A stretch of DNA of 64,000 nt from Rhodopirellula sp. (GTDB taxonomy: Bacteria; Planctomycetota; Planctomycetia; Pirellulales; Pirellulaceae), in the NCBI GenBank assembly GCA_002690925.1, contig NZGD01000237.1:62001-126000 (forward strand), read 5' to 3'. Below are positions 35,750-44,162 of this stretch, piece by piece (positions within the stretch are counted from its first letter, which is position 1; every line of letters begins with the position of its first letter). Made by a program: the position numbers and the translations under genes. The notes under the pieces were generated by a model, which saw nothing but the letters and a program-made list of their open reading frames with translations, did no database searches and had not been told where the DNA came from.

Positions 35750-38247
35750 TTTCCAGTATCTGCTGCGGCTGATTCGAGTTGCTCCTGCATCCGGGAAATC
35801 CGATCTGCAAGCGTCTCGCTGCTGACCCGCTCGCGCAGTTTATCGACAAGCAGGGGGAACGCCAGCGGTGTCACTCGTGGTGGTTCTTGAAGCATGATTT
35901 GGCTTTCATTGATACGTTCCATAGCAGAGTGCATGCGGGATGCTTCCAGTTGCTGGTCGAGCACTTCACGGCGGCTTTGCTCCAGCAGTAGATTGCTGGG
36001 GTCGTATTCGCAGAAAACATCAAAGAACAGGTTGCTGCTGGCTTGAAGTTGTCTCGCGTTTTTGCGTGAGCCCGGTAGTCCCTGTTGAATCAGTCCAGCG
36101 ATTCGGGCGACCTGTCTGAATTGCCGTTTGGCCATCTCGGTGCAGTTCATGCTCTCAAGAATATCAGCCATGAGATTTTCAGTGGAAAACCAGTCCATGG
36201 CAGTTTTTGGATCAATGTCTGTTTTTGATGGCGATTGCAGTACGATACCGTAATCATTGCATGCCATCGAAAATGTAGTTTTACAGCTTCGTGAGATACG
36301 ATAAGCAATGAGTGCAGCCAAGCCTTCGTGAACCAGTCGTCCTTCGAATGGAAATAGAAAAATCTGATACCCAGTGCGAGTCTTGATCTGCTCAATCAGC
36401 AACTGATCTGCCCTTGGAATGATGCTCCAGCGTTGTTGAATCTCAAGCAGGCTTGTCAGAGCTTTCATTTCACGCCCTACCAGTTTTTGATGGGAAGCTT
36501 CATGCAGTTTTTGACGAAGTGCTTTGCTCAGTTCACTCGACAACGGCATGCGTCCACCCATCCACCGGGGGACAGTATCGGGGGTTCCTTTGGATCGTTT
36601 CACGTAAGCAATGTTGTCACGAACACAGACCATTTCGACAAGCCTGCCAGCAAAGAGGAATTTTTCCCCAGGTTTGAGCTTGGATAAAAATGATTCTTCT
36701 GCAGTACCAAGGGTTTTGCCCTTCATGTATTTCACATGCATCGCAGCATCGGAAACAATGGTGCCAATGTTCATGCGATGAGTGGTTCGTACACGTCGTT
36801 GCGTGATCTGATAGAAGTCATCATTGCGTTCTACACGTTTGAATTCGGGATAGGCGTCAAGAGAAGCACCACCGCGAACTACGAAGTCCAGTACCCATTG
36901 CCACTCGAGGTCGGTAAGCGATTCATACGCTTGCGTCTTCCGGACCTCCTGCAGCAGTTCGAGCGAGTGGAACCCACCCCCGATAGCAACGGTCACCAAA
37001 TGCTGAGCCAATACATCAAGAGGTTTTTTAATTAGAGGTCGCGCTTCAAGATGACCAGCACGAATAGCATCCTGTGCTGCAGCCAATTCCATTAATTCAA
37101 TTGCATTCGTAGGAACAAAAGCCAGTCGACTGGTCGCATCAGGTTGGTGACCACTCCGGCCAGCACGTTGAAGCAGTCGAGCAGCACCCTTCGGGCTTCC
37201 GATTTGAATCACCAAATCTACAGCGGTGTAATCGACTCCCAGGTCAAGGCTGCTGGTACACACCACGGCACGCAGAGTTCCATCTCGAAGTTCTTTTTCA
37301 ACCCATTGCCGCACACTTGTATCCAGAGAACCGTGGTGCAAGGCAATGCGACCGGCCCAGTCAGGGCGCTGTTTTAGCAGTTGTTGATACCAGATTTCAG
37401 TTTGTGATCGCGTGTTGGCGAATACCAGCGTGCTGTTAACGGACTCGATTTTCTCGGCGACTTGTGGGACCATTCGTGTTCCGATGTGGCCGGACCACGG
37501 AAATGACTCGATACGTGAGGGGATAATCGACTCAAGCTGCAAACGTTTCTTACTGTAACCCTCGATGACTCTGACTGGGTGTTCTGGTTCAGAACCGACC
37601 AATGCCTGTTTGGCTTGTTCCAAATTACCCAAGGTTGCTGATAGACCCCATGTTCGAAGTGCAGGATTCAGTTTTCTCAGACGCGACAATGCGAGCTCTG
37701 TTTGAATGCCTCGTTTGGTACCCAGCAATTCGTGCCACTCATCGACGATGACACCTTCCAGTTGACTGAATTGTTCGAGCAGCTTCTCATGCGTTAGCAT
37801 GAGAGATAGGCTCTCGGGAGTGGTGATCAAGGCTGTGGGCAATCGTTTCAACTGACGGGCTTTTGCACTGGCTTTACTATCACCCGTTCTCGATTCAAGT
37901 CGCCAAGGCAAACCTAGGTGATCGATTGGCTGTCGCAACGATGCCTCAGTGTCCCCAGCGAGCGCTCGGAGTGGGGTAATCCACAGAACTCGCAACCCTG
38001 GTGGCCGTTTGGGTTGCCACTTGTCGTGATTTCGATTTTCTCCCATCCACTTCAAGATTGGCCCCATCCAGACGGCGAGTGTTTTTCCTGTTCCCGTCGC
38101 GGAGTGAACCAGCCCACTTGATCCATCGCGGTAAGCACGCCACGTCGATCGCTGAAATCGAAATGGTTTCCAGCCTATCGACTGAAAAAAACGATCGACA
38201 GATTGAGAGGGGGTTTCAGGTGTGGATTGTTGAGCAGTGTTCATCAA
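35746..38247 (-). CDS. Ligase-associated DNA damage response DEXH-box helicase (Lhr-like)
   Basis: This 833-residue superfamily 2 helicase has Walker A HSATGTGKT near residue 50, the Walker B variant VIVDEWHELLG, WGLSATLGN as motif III, LVFANTRSQ and ALHHGSLD in the second RecA domain, and motif VI LLQRAGRSGH. The extra C-terminal region fits the Lhr core. In the ligase-associated module this helicase works with the exonuclease, ligase and PdeM to repair damaged DNA. Start and stop both overlap their neighbours by 4 bases, so it is translated in a coupled series. No truncation is seen. Confidence 0.92.
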   Translation of the reverse strand: MMNTAQQSTPETPSQSVDRFFQSIGWKPFRFQRSTWRAYRDGSSGLVHSATGTGKTLAVWMGPILKWMGENRNHDKWQPKRPPGLRVLWITPLRALAGDTEASLRQPIDHLGLPWRLESRTGDSKASAKARQLKRLPTALITTPESLSLMLTHEKLLEQFSQLEGVIVDEWHELLGTKRGIQTELALSRLRKLNPALRTWGLSATLGNLEQAKQALVGSEPEHPVRVIEGYSKKRLQLESIIPSRIESFPWSGHIGTRMVPQVAEKIESVNSTLVFANTRSQTEIWYQQLLKQRPDWAGRIALHHGSLDTSVRQWVEKELRDGTLRAVVCTSSLDLGVDYTAVDLVIQIGSPKGAARLLQRAGRSGHQPDATSRLAFVPTNAIELMELAAAQDAIRAGHLEARPLIKKPLDVLAQHLVTVAIGGGFHSLELLQEVRKTQAYESLTDLEWQWVLDFVVRGGASLDAYPEFKRVERNDDFYQITQRRVRTTHRMNIGTIVSDAAMHVKYMKGKTLGTAEESFLSKLKPGEKFLFAGRLVEMVCVRDNIAYVKRSKGTPDTVPRWMGGRMPLSSELSKALRQKLHEASHQKLVGREMKALTSLLEIQQRWSIIPRADQLLIEQIKTRTGYQIFLFPFEGRLVHEGLAALIAYRISRSCKTTFSMACNDYGIVLQSPSKTDIDPKTAMDWFSTENLMADILESMNCTEMAKRQFRQVARIAGLIQQGLPGSRKNARQLQASSNLFFDVFCEYDPSNLLLEQSRREVLDQQLEASRMHSAMERINESQIMLQEPPRVTPLAFPLLVDKLRERVSSETLADRISRMQEQLESAAADTGK

Positions 38248-39860
38248 TGGTCACCACGCTTTGATGACTCAGGTAGCAGGTCAAGTACGTCCTCTAGCGT
38301 GTTCGCATCTTTCGCTGCTTTGTCATGCCTCCACCGGCTGATACGAGGAAATCGTGTCGCTATTCCGCTTTTGTGCCGTGTGCTGGCTTGCAAGCCTTCA
38401 AAGGCAAGTTCCATGACCAATTCTGGCTGTACGCTTCGAACTGGTCCGAACGCTTCCTTTGTGTTTTTTCGCACAAAGCGGTCAACTTCCCGAAGTTCGG
38501 CGTTGGTCAGACCGCTGTATGCTTTTGCAAATGGTACCAGCTCATCATCTTTCCACACTGCGAATGTGTAGTCGCTGAATAGACTTGATCGTTTGCCATG
38601 ACCCTTTTGTGCATAAATGAGCACAGCATCAATGGTGTATGGTTCAACTTTCCACTTCCACCATGTGCCACGTACCCGCCCCACATCATAGGGAGCGTCG
38701 ACGCGTTTCAGCATCAGGCCTTCGGAGTGATGTTCACGGCTGTGTGTTCTTATCTCAGTCCAGTCTGTCCAAGATTGGGCAGGAATCAGTTCAGTGATTT
38801 GAAGCTGCGGATGTTGCACTCGTGACATTAGACTTTCCAGTTGATTCCGGCGTTGTCTCCATGGCAGTGAACGAAGGTCATTTCCGTCCTGCTCAAGCAG
38901 GTCAAATGCGTGAAATACGACTGGCACCTCATGCAACAGTTTCCGCCCGACTTTTTTACGATTGATTCTTCGTTGTAACTGCGAGAAAGGAAGAACCGTA
39001 CCATCGGCTTTGGTAGCTAAAATCTCACCATCGAGTACTGTCCCGGTTGGCAGAAGAGCTGCTGCTGCTTCGATTTCGGGCCAGCGATTTTCCATGAGTT
39101 CTTCGCCACGTGACCATAAGAAGATTTGCGACTCGCGTTGGATCAGTTGGCCGCGGATTCCGTCCCATTTCCATTCCGCCGCAAAGTCATCGATCATTCC
39201 CAAGGAATCAGGAGTAGTATTATGATCGATCGCATGCGCCAAACAGAATGGATAAGGTTGGCTGACGACAGCATCGTCAACATCTGGGTTTGATAATCGA
39301 ATGAACGATTCAGGCGTTGGGGTCCAGTTTCCCATCAGTCGGTGGGCAAGCACTTCAGCGCAGATCCCTGTATGTTCCGCGAGGGCGCGAGTCACCAGGC
39401 GTTTGCTGACTCCTACTCGAAAAGCACCCGTGATCAATTTAAGAATGACAAATCGTACGTCTGAAGGGGTCTGATGCCAGATATCGGTTACGACCTTGCG
39501 TTGTTGTTCTTCATCCATAGTTCGAATGGGCTGTAATCGTTCTTCAACCCATTCGCTCAAAGACCCTTTCGTTTCAATTTTCTGCTCAGGTACTACCAGC
39601 GAGATGGTTTCGGCCAGATCACCGACAGAATTGTAAGATTCGTCAAATAGCCATGTAGGGATGTTAGCTTCCTCTGCGGCCCATTGGCGCAACAGTTTGG
39701 TTGGGATGAGGCGTCGAAGTTTTTCTCCAGACAGAAAATAGATCGCCCAGGCAGCGTCGGCAGGCTCAGCACAACCAAAGTACTGGGTCATTGCCTCGAT
39801 TTTGATGTTGGTACGAGTGGTTGAATCCAATCGCTTGTAAAGTTCGGAAAAAAGCTTCAT
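38244..39860 (-). CDS. ATP-dependent DNA ligase (ligase-associated repair module)
   Basis: This 538-residue ligase seals nicks with ATP. The adenylation lysine is Lys231 in EWKWDGIRGQL (K-x-D-G), followed by LWSRGEELMENRWPE (motif III region), GTVLDGEILA, HAFDLLEQDG and the EGLMLKRVDAPYD segment of motif IV/V. An N-terminal helical DNA-binding region precedes the catalytic core and an OB domain follows. It has no LigD polymerase or nuclease part. It shares 4-base overlaps with the helicase and the exonuclease genes, which marks it as the ligase of that module rather than a replicative enzyme. Confidence 0.93.
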   Translation of the reverse strand: MKLFSELYKRLDSTTRTNIKIEAMTQYFGCAEPADAAWAIYFLSGEKLRRLIPTKLLRQWAAEEANIPTWLFDESYNSVGDLAETISLVVPEQKIETKGSLSEWVEERLQPIRTMDEEQQRKVVTDIWHQTPSDVRFVILKLITGAFRVGVSKRLVTRALAEHTGICAEVLAHRLMGNWTPTPESFIRLSNPDVDDAVVSQPYPFCLAHAIDHNTTPDSLGMIDDFAAEWKWDGIRGQLIQRESQIFLWSRGEELMENRWPEIEAAAALLPTGTVLDGEILATKADGTVLPFSQLQRRINRKKVGRKLLHEVPVVFHAFDLLEQDGNDLRSLPWRQRRNQLESLMSRVQHPQLQITELIPAQSWTDWTEIRTHSREHHSEGLMLKRVDAPYDVGRVRGTWWKWKVEPYTIDAVLIYAQKGHGKRSSLFSDYTFAVWKDDELVPFAKAYSGLTNAELREVDRFVRKNTKEAFGPVRSVQPELVMELAFEGLQASTRHKSGIATRFPRISRWRHDKAAKDANTLEDVLDLLPESSKRGDH

Positions 39861-40894
39861 TCTGACTTTTCCTCGCTGTTCTTATCCGTCCTGCTATCTT
39901 CCTCTTCGGTATCTGGTCGTTGCCACCGATCGAGTGAAATTGCGTCGCGTCCGCCTTCTCGGAGAAAACGCGCAACGACGGCTGAGTATCCATGGGTGAC
40001 CCACACAGTTTCAGGATCACAGGCATCCACTGACTCAAGTAAAGAGGGCCAATCAACATGGTCGCTGAGTATGAAACCACGGTCGAAGGATCTCTGTCGC
40101 CGTGAGCCTCGAATAGCCATCCAACCGCTGGCCATTGCTGTGCTGATTTTTCCAAAACGCTTTATCCATGGTGTGCCGTGTGCACTCGGAACGGCGATAA
40201 TCATTGCTCCAGCCCAACGCTGCGACTTTTCAGTGTTGGAGGTGTGAATCGTGGGTGGTAGGGCTACTCCTGTCTGGCGATAGGCTTCATTTCCTTTTTC
40301 TACCGCACCATGACAAAAGATGGGTCCTATCGATGGATCGAGTCCTGCAATGATCCTCTGGCTTTTCCCGACGGCGTACCCGTAAAGAATGCTGCACTGA
40401 TCCTGTGATTGATTTTCACGCCACCATTGATTGATCGAGTCGAATACAGAGTTTTGTTCCGGCCATCGATACACGGGCAATCCAAAAGTCGATTCAGTGA
40501 CCAGCAGATGGCAACGTAGCGGCTGCCAACTTTCGCAGGTAGCGTCACTGCCCAGTTTGTAGTCCCCAGTAACGACTTCGATTCGACCATGGTATTCAAG
40601 CCTGACCTGTGCAGAGCCGAGAATGTGACCTGCCGGGTGGAAACTCACTTTGACGCCCCCGATGCTGATCGTTTCACCGTAATTAGCGAATTGGAATTCA
40701 GCGTCAGGGCTCATTCGCATGCGTAGCAAATGCTCACTCGATCTCGCTGCCAGGTAAAGTCGGCTACCCCAACGAGCGTGGTCAGTGTGTGCGTGGGTAA
40801 TGACCGCGCGACCCACGGGGCGATGGGGATCGACGTAGAAATCACCTTGAGGGCAATAGAAACCGCGACTCGTTTGCTGCAAGAGTGTGCTCAT
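39857..40894 (-). CDS. Ligase-associated MBL/beta-CASP exonuclease
   Basis: This 345-residue protein of the metallo-beta-lactamase/beta-CASP type, similar to mRNA 3'-processing and SNM1 nucleases, carries the metal motif AVITHAHTDHARWG (H-x-H-x-D-H), the GHILGSAQVRLEY segment, and VVTGDYKLGSD. The C-terminal ILSDHVDWPSLLESV and ETVWVTHGYSAVVARFL complete the fold. In this operon it is the exonuclease of the ligase-associated damage-response module. It begins 4 bases inside the end of the UdgX gene. It probably trims damaged or branched DNA before ligation. Confidence 0.9.
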   Translation of the reverse strand: MSTLLQQTSRGFYCPQGDFYVDPHRPVGRAVITHAHTDHARWGSRLYLAARSSEHLLRMRMSPDAEFQFANYGETISIGGVKVSFHPAGHILGSAQVRLEYHGRIEVVTGDYKLGSDATCESWQPLRCHLLVTESTFGLPVYRWPEQNSVFDSINQWWRENQSQDQCSILYGYAVGKSQRIIAGLDPSIGPIFCHGAVEKGNEAYRQTGVALPPTIHTSNTEKSQRWAGAMIIAVPSAHGTPWIKRFGKISTAMASGWMAIRGSRRQRSFDRGFILSDHVDWPSLLESVDACDPETVWVTHGYSAVVARFLREGGRDAISLDRWQRPDTEEEDSRTDKNSEEKSE

Positions 40895-42321
40895 TCAAGA
40901 ATCTCCTTACCCTTTTGGAGGTCCTGCACGAATTGCTCGATCATTTCATGTTTTCGATTCTCGTCTGGCATGCGGAGGATGGCAGCGGGATGCCAAGTGG
41001 CGATGGTTCCTTCGCTCCATTCCGTTACTTGAATGCCACCTCTCTGTTGACTGAGACGAAAGTCCCGGCCCAACAACGCTTGCGCTGCTGTGGCACCTAA
41101 GCAGATCACTGCTTTAGGTTGCAGTGCCATGAGTTCAGATTCGAGCCATGGTCTGCAGGCATAGATTTCGCGGGAGTCAGGTTTTTGGTGAAGCCTTCGT
41201 TTTCCGCGCCGCTCGAACTTGAAATGTTTGACCACATTTGTGAGATAGACATCGTGGCGTTCGATGCCTGCCTGACGCAGCGATGTATTGAGAAGTTTCC
41301 CTGCGGGACCCACAAATGGCTTTCCTTCAATGTCTTCACGATCCCCCGGTTGTTCCCCCACCAGAACAAGACGGGCGTTATCTGGGCCGACCCCAAACAC
41401 AGCCTGGGTCGCATCATTGCATAGGTGACACGCCTTGCAGTTGTTCACAGACTGACGGAGTGATTTGAGATCTTTCTCAGTCGGTAAATAATGAGCACCA
41501 GTTTCAGAGAACCCCTCGTGGTTTTGAATCATTTGATTGACACGCATTGGTGCGTCGCGAATCAGGTCTTCGATCAGAGTTGCTTCGGGTAGCGTGGGCC
41601 AATGTCGGACAGGCATCTCACGTTTCATCATGTCTACTTTGATCCGAGCCGGATTAAAGATTGACGCATAATACGTTTTCCAAAGATCCTCCAACGCGTC
41701 TGCCTGAGGTGCCTCGCTTGCGGGCAGGCCAGGTCCATAGGTTAGTTGCTGTTGATCCCAATGAGCCGATTCATGAGGTGTCAAAATAGTCCACGACATT
41801 CCTTTAAATCGACGTGAGAAGAAGGGGGCCGCCAGTCGCATGATCAGGTGGTCTGGTCGGTGCCAAGCGATGTACATTTCGAAAGGTGCGTCTGCTTCTA
41901 GTTTTCGGAAACGCACAAAGGCCTTCATTTTGTGTACATCGCGTGTCACCGCTTTCTTCATGAGTTGCAGACGGTGAACATCATCATCCGTCGAGATTTC
42001 AAGCAACCTCCGCTCACCATGCACAATTCTCCATAGGGTTTGGTAAAGCAGTTGCCATCGAGCAGGATCTCGATGACAGGCGACATGGCGAGCCAATTGA
42101 AGAAAAGAGGTTGGGACGCTGACCCGAGGTGATTTTCGGCCACGATTGAGGCTCCTATCGGATTTCTCTTCAGTGGTCGTTCCTGAATCGACCTGATCAA
42201 ACAGTCCGAGTTGGTTGTCTTCATGAGACCAGTGAACCTCACTGGGTGAGACCTCATCAGACAAAAGCGTTCGAGCTTCTGATCGCCAGTCGTCAAAACA
42301 AGCCACGTGCATGAACCGCAT
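40891..42321 (-). CDS. DUF4130-UdgX fusion (uracil-DNA glycosylase superfamily)
   Basis: This 476-residue fusion has an N-terminal DUF4130-like domain (about 1-250) with DPARWQLLYQTLWRIVHGER and EMYIAWHRPDHLIMRLAAPFF. The C-terminal glycosylase domain (from about 285) carries Cys residues for a 4Fe-4S cluster (SVNNCKACHLCND and the later YACRPW), motif A GEQPGDREDIEGKPFVGPAG, and the R-loop KRRLHQKP with His378. In characterised UdgX that loop His attacks the abasic sugar and cross-links the protein to DNA, so this enzyme is predicted to trap uracil sites. HPAAIL is the late motif. It lies between the radical-SAM gene (6-base gap) and the exonuclease. Confidence 0.92.
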   Translation of the reverse strand: MRFMHVACFDDWRSEARTLLSDEVSPSEVHWSHEDNQLGLFDQVDSGTTTEEKSDRSLNRGRKSPRVSVPTSFLQLARHVACHRDPARWQLLYQTLWRIVHGERRLLEISTDDDVHRLQLMKKAVTRDVHKMKAFVRFRKLEADAPFEMYIAWHRPDHLIMRLAAPFFSRRFKGMSWTILTPHESAHWDQQQLTYGPGLPASEAPQADALEDLWKTYYASIFNPARIKVDMMKREMPVRHWPTLPEATLIEDLIRDAPMRVNQMIQNHEGFSETGAHYLPTEKDLKSLRQSVNNCKACHLCNDATQAVFGVGPDNARLVLVGEQPGDREDIEGKPFVGPAGKLLNTSLRQAGIERHDVYLTNVVKHFKFERRGKRRLHQKPDSREIYACRPWLESELMALQPKAVICLGATAAQALLGRDFRLSQQRGGIQVTEWSEGTIATWHPAAILRMPDENRKHEMIEQFVQDLQKGKEILE

Positions 42322-42327
42322 GACGGT

Positions 42328-43581
42328 TTATACCTCACCTGACGTGGCTGACTGCATCGCATCGAACAACATCAACTGTTGAGTAGCTGGGCGCAGTTTC
42401 CGCTGGAGGTCCAACATGTCGAGGTTTTTCAGTGCTGGGTTGTGGTCACTGGTCAGAACAAAATATTTTGCCCGGTTCCATGCGACTTTCAGCTTTTTCA
42501 GATCACAAGTGCGAATGTGCTGAAACCGTCTTATTCTTAACAAGCGTTTTACGCTTCGGGCTCCAATACCTGGTATTCGAAGTAGCTGCTCTCGACATGC
42601 TGTGTTGACATCAACTGGGAAGCAGTGGCGATTCGCGAGGGCCCATGCAAGTTTTGGATCTACCTCGAGAGATAAATTCTGGTCAGCTTCAGTGACAAGT
42701 TCAGCTGCTTTGAATCCATAGAACCTGAGTAGCCAATCTGCTTGGTAAAGGCGATGCTCACGCACAAGCGGTGGCGATTGCCCGGGTAGACGTGCATCAG
42801 CGTGCGGGATTGGACTGTAGGCAGAGTAATACACACGCCGCAGTTTCTGTCCCCCGTAAAGCTCGGATGCAGTTTGTAAAATCTTGCTGTCAGGCGTAGG
42901 CGTTGCCCCAACAATCATCTGTGTGCTTTGGCCAGCAGGGGCAAAGCTTGGGCTTTTAAATCCCCGTTTGCGATCGGCGCGTGTCTCGCTGATCTTTTCT
43001 GAAATCCCTTGCATTGCATTCACAATGACTGGTTTCTTTTTCTCGGGAGCCAACTGCACCAAATCGTTTTCAGTTGGTAACTCAATGTTTACGCTCAAGC
43101 GGTCAGCCCAGCGACCCGCTTCCTCAATTAGATCCTCGTTAGCGTTGGGGATTGTTTTCAGGTGAATGTAACCTCCGTACTTGTGCTCCTGACGCAGCAC
43201 TTTTGCCACTTCGGTCAGTTGTTCCATGGTGTAGTCCGGGTTCTGGATGATCCCGGAGCTCAAAAATAAACCCTCAATGTAATTCCGTTTGTAGAAATCA
43301 AGCGTTAGCGAGACTACTTCTGGCACAGTGAATCTCGCCCGAGGTGTGTCACTCGAAATTCGATTGACACAATACTGACAGTCATAAATGCAAAAATTTG
43401 TCAGCAGAATCTTCAGCAGCGAGATGCATCGTCCATCGGGGGTGTAACTGTGGCAAATCCCCATCCCCTCGGTACTACCGATGTTGCTGCCAGCTCGTGT
43501 TGTTTTGGAGCCGCTGCTCGCGCAGGAAGCATCGTACTTCGCCGCGTCGGCCAAAATAGCTAACTTCTCTTGGACGTCCAT
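42328..43581 (-). CDS. Putative DNA modification/repair radical SAM protein
   Basis: The 417-residue protein is first in the repair operon. The radical-SAM cluster motif is LTNFCIYDCQYCVNR, with Cys64, Cys68 and Cys71 (C-x3-C-x2-C). The core follows (FLSSGIIQNPDY, YGGYIHLKTIPNA), and the C-terminus has a helix-hairpin-helix-like segment LLRIPGIGARSVKRLLRIRR that should bind DNA. This type is typically linked to the DUF4130-UdgX gene. Reaction and substrate are not established. It begins at ATG 43581; the intergenic region beyond contains its promoter. Confidence 0.9.
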   Translation of the reverse strand: MDVQEKLAILADAAKYDASCASSGSKTTRAGSNIGSTEGMGICHSYTPDGRCISLLKILLTNFCIYDCQYCVNRISSDTPRARFTVPEVVSLTLDFYKRNYIEGLFLSSGIIQNPDYTMEQLTEVAKVLRQEHKYGGYIHLKTIPNANEDLIEEAGRWADRLSVNIELPTENDLVQLAPEKKKPVIVNAMQGISEKISETRADRKRGFKSPSFAPAGQSTQMIVGATPTPDSKILQTASELYGGQKLRRVYYSAYSPIPHADARLPGQSPPLVREHRLYQADWLLRFYGFKAAELVTEADQNLSLEVDPKLAWALANRHCFPVDVNTACREQLLRIPGIGARSVKRLLRIRRFQHIRTCDLKKLKVAWNRAKYFVLTSDHNPALKNLDMLDLQRKLRPATQQLMLFDAMQSATSGEV

Positions 43582-43624
43582 GGAAAGTAATCTTTTAAAA
43601 CATCGGTGTAGGGCAATGCCTAAC

Positions 43625-43747
43625 CTAGGCGTTATCGCTCCGTTCTCGCTGCCTTAACCGCTCTGGCACTGGCTCCTCAACGGATAGATCTACACCCGGC
43701 GATTTTGCTAGATCTGCAATCTGGCGGTCTGGTCGAACCAAAGCCAT
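43625..43747 (-). pseudogene. Possible short transposase-like relic
   Basis: A 40-codon minus-strand stretch reads MALVRPDRQIADLAKSPG then VDLSVEEPVPERLRQRE and a stop, preceded by a further open block with one stop (HGPVFVIPARKGEGLGSS). The R-P-D-R-x-I-A-D-L-A-K pattern loosely recalls the helix-turn-helix start of IS3-type OrfA proteins, but similarity is weak and there is no transposase core. Confidence 0.2.
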
Positions 43748-43899
43748 ATGAACTCAGCTACCAGCCCTCTTAGGTCGCATCGACGAACCAAGGCCCTCAC
43801 CTTTGCGAGCCGGAATAACGAAGACAGGGCCGTGAACTCGTGACGCTTGACAGAGGTGCGTGGATTTTTCAGCAACGCTAGCGGGAGAGTTTAGGAGCG

Positions 43900-43930
43900 T
43901 GTCTACTCCCCGAGCTGACAGGAGTAGACA
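43900..43930. repeat. Perfect 10-base inverted repeat
   Basis: TGTCTACTCC (43900-43909) is exactly complementary to GGAGTAGACA (43921-43930), with an 11-base loop. It sits between divergent genes, so it does not terminate either. It could be an operator, or short relic ends (TG...CA) of a mobile element. Confidence 0.5.
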
Positions 43931-44162
43931 GGCTGTGCAATAATATTGACTCCCACCCCCAAAGTCTGGAACTCCCGAAAGCGTTCAGGAAGCTCTCAGA
44001 TTCGACTGTCATGGGCTCATTACGCCGCGGTGCTGTTGAGAACACAGAAAACAATCGCCGGCGGTCGATGTGCGGTTCGGCCGATTATAATCAGCTGAAC
44101 CGTGGTCGTTCATTCGGGCAAGGTGTGAGTTTGTTTTTCGTTGGATTAATAGAGGATCTCCA

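Larger units (their letters stand above)
43582..44162. other. 581-base intergenic region between divergent genes
   Basis: This must carry the promoter for the minus-strand repair operon and for the PQQ-propeller gene. No intact gene is visible. A minus-strand open stretch (43625-43747) and a perfect hairpin (43900-43930) are listed separately. I cannot assign promoter boxes or a LexA-type operator with confidence. Confidence 0.5.

Noticed and set aside
43582..44162. LexA-type operator for the repair operon
   Set aside because: I could not find a convincing known SOS box; only the inverted repeat at 43900-43930 stands out and its identity is unknown.
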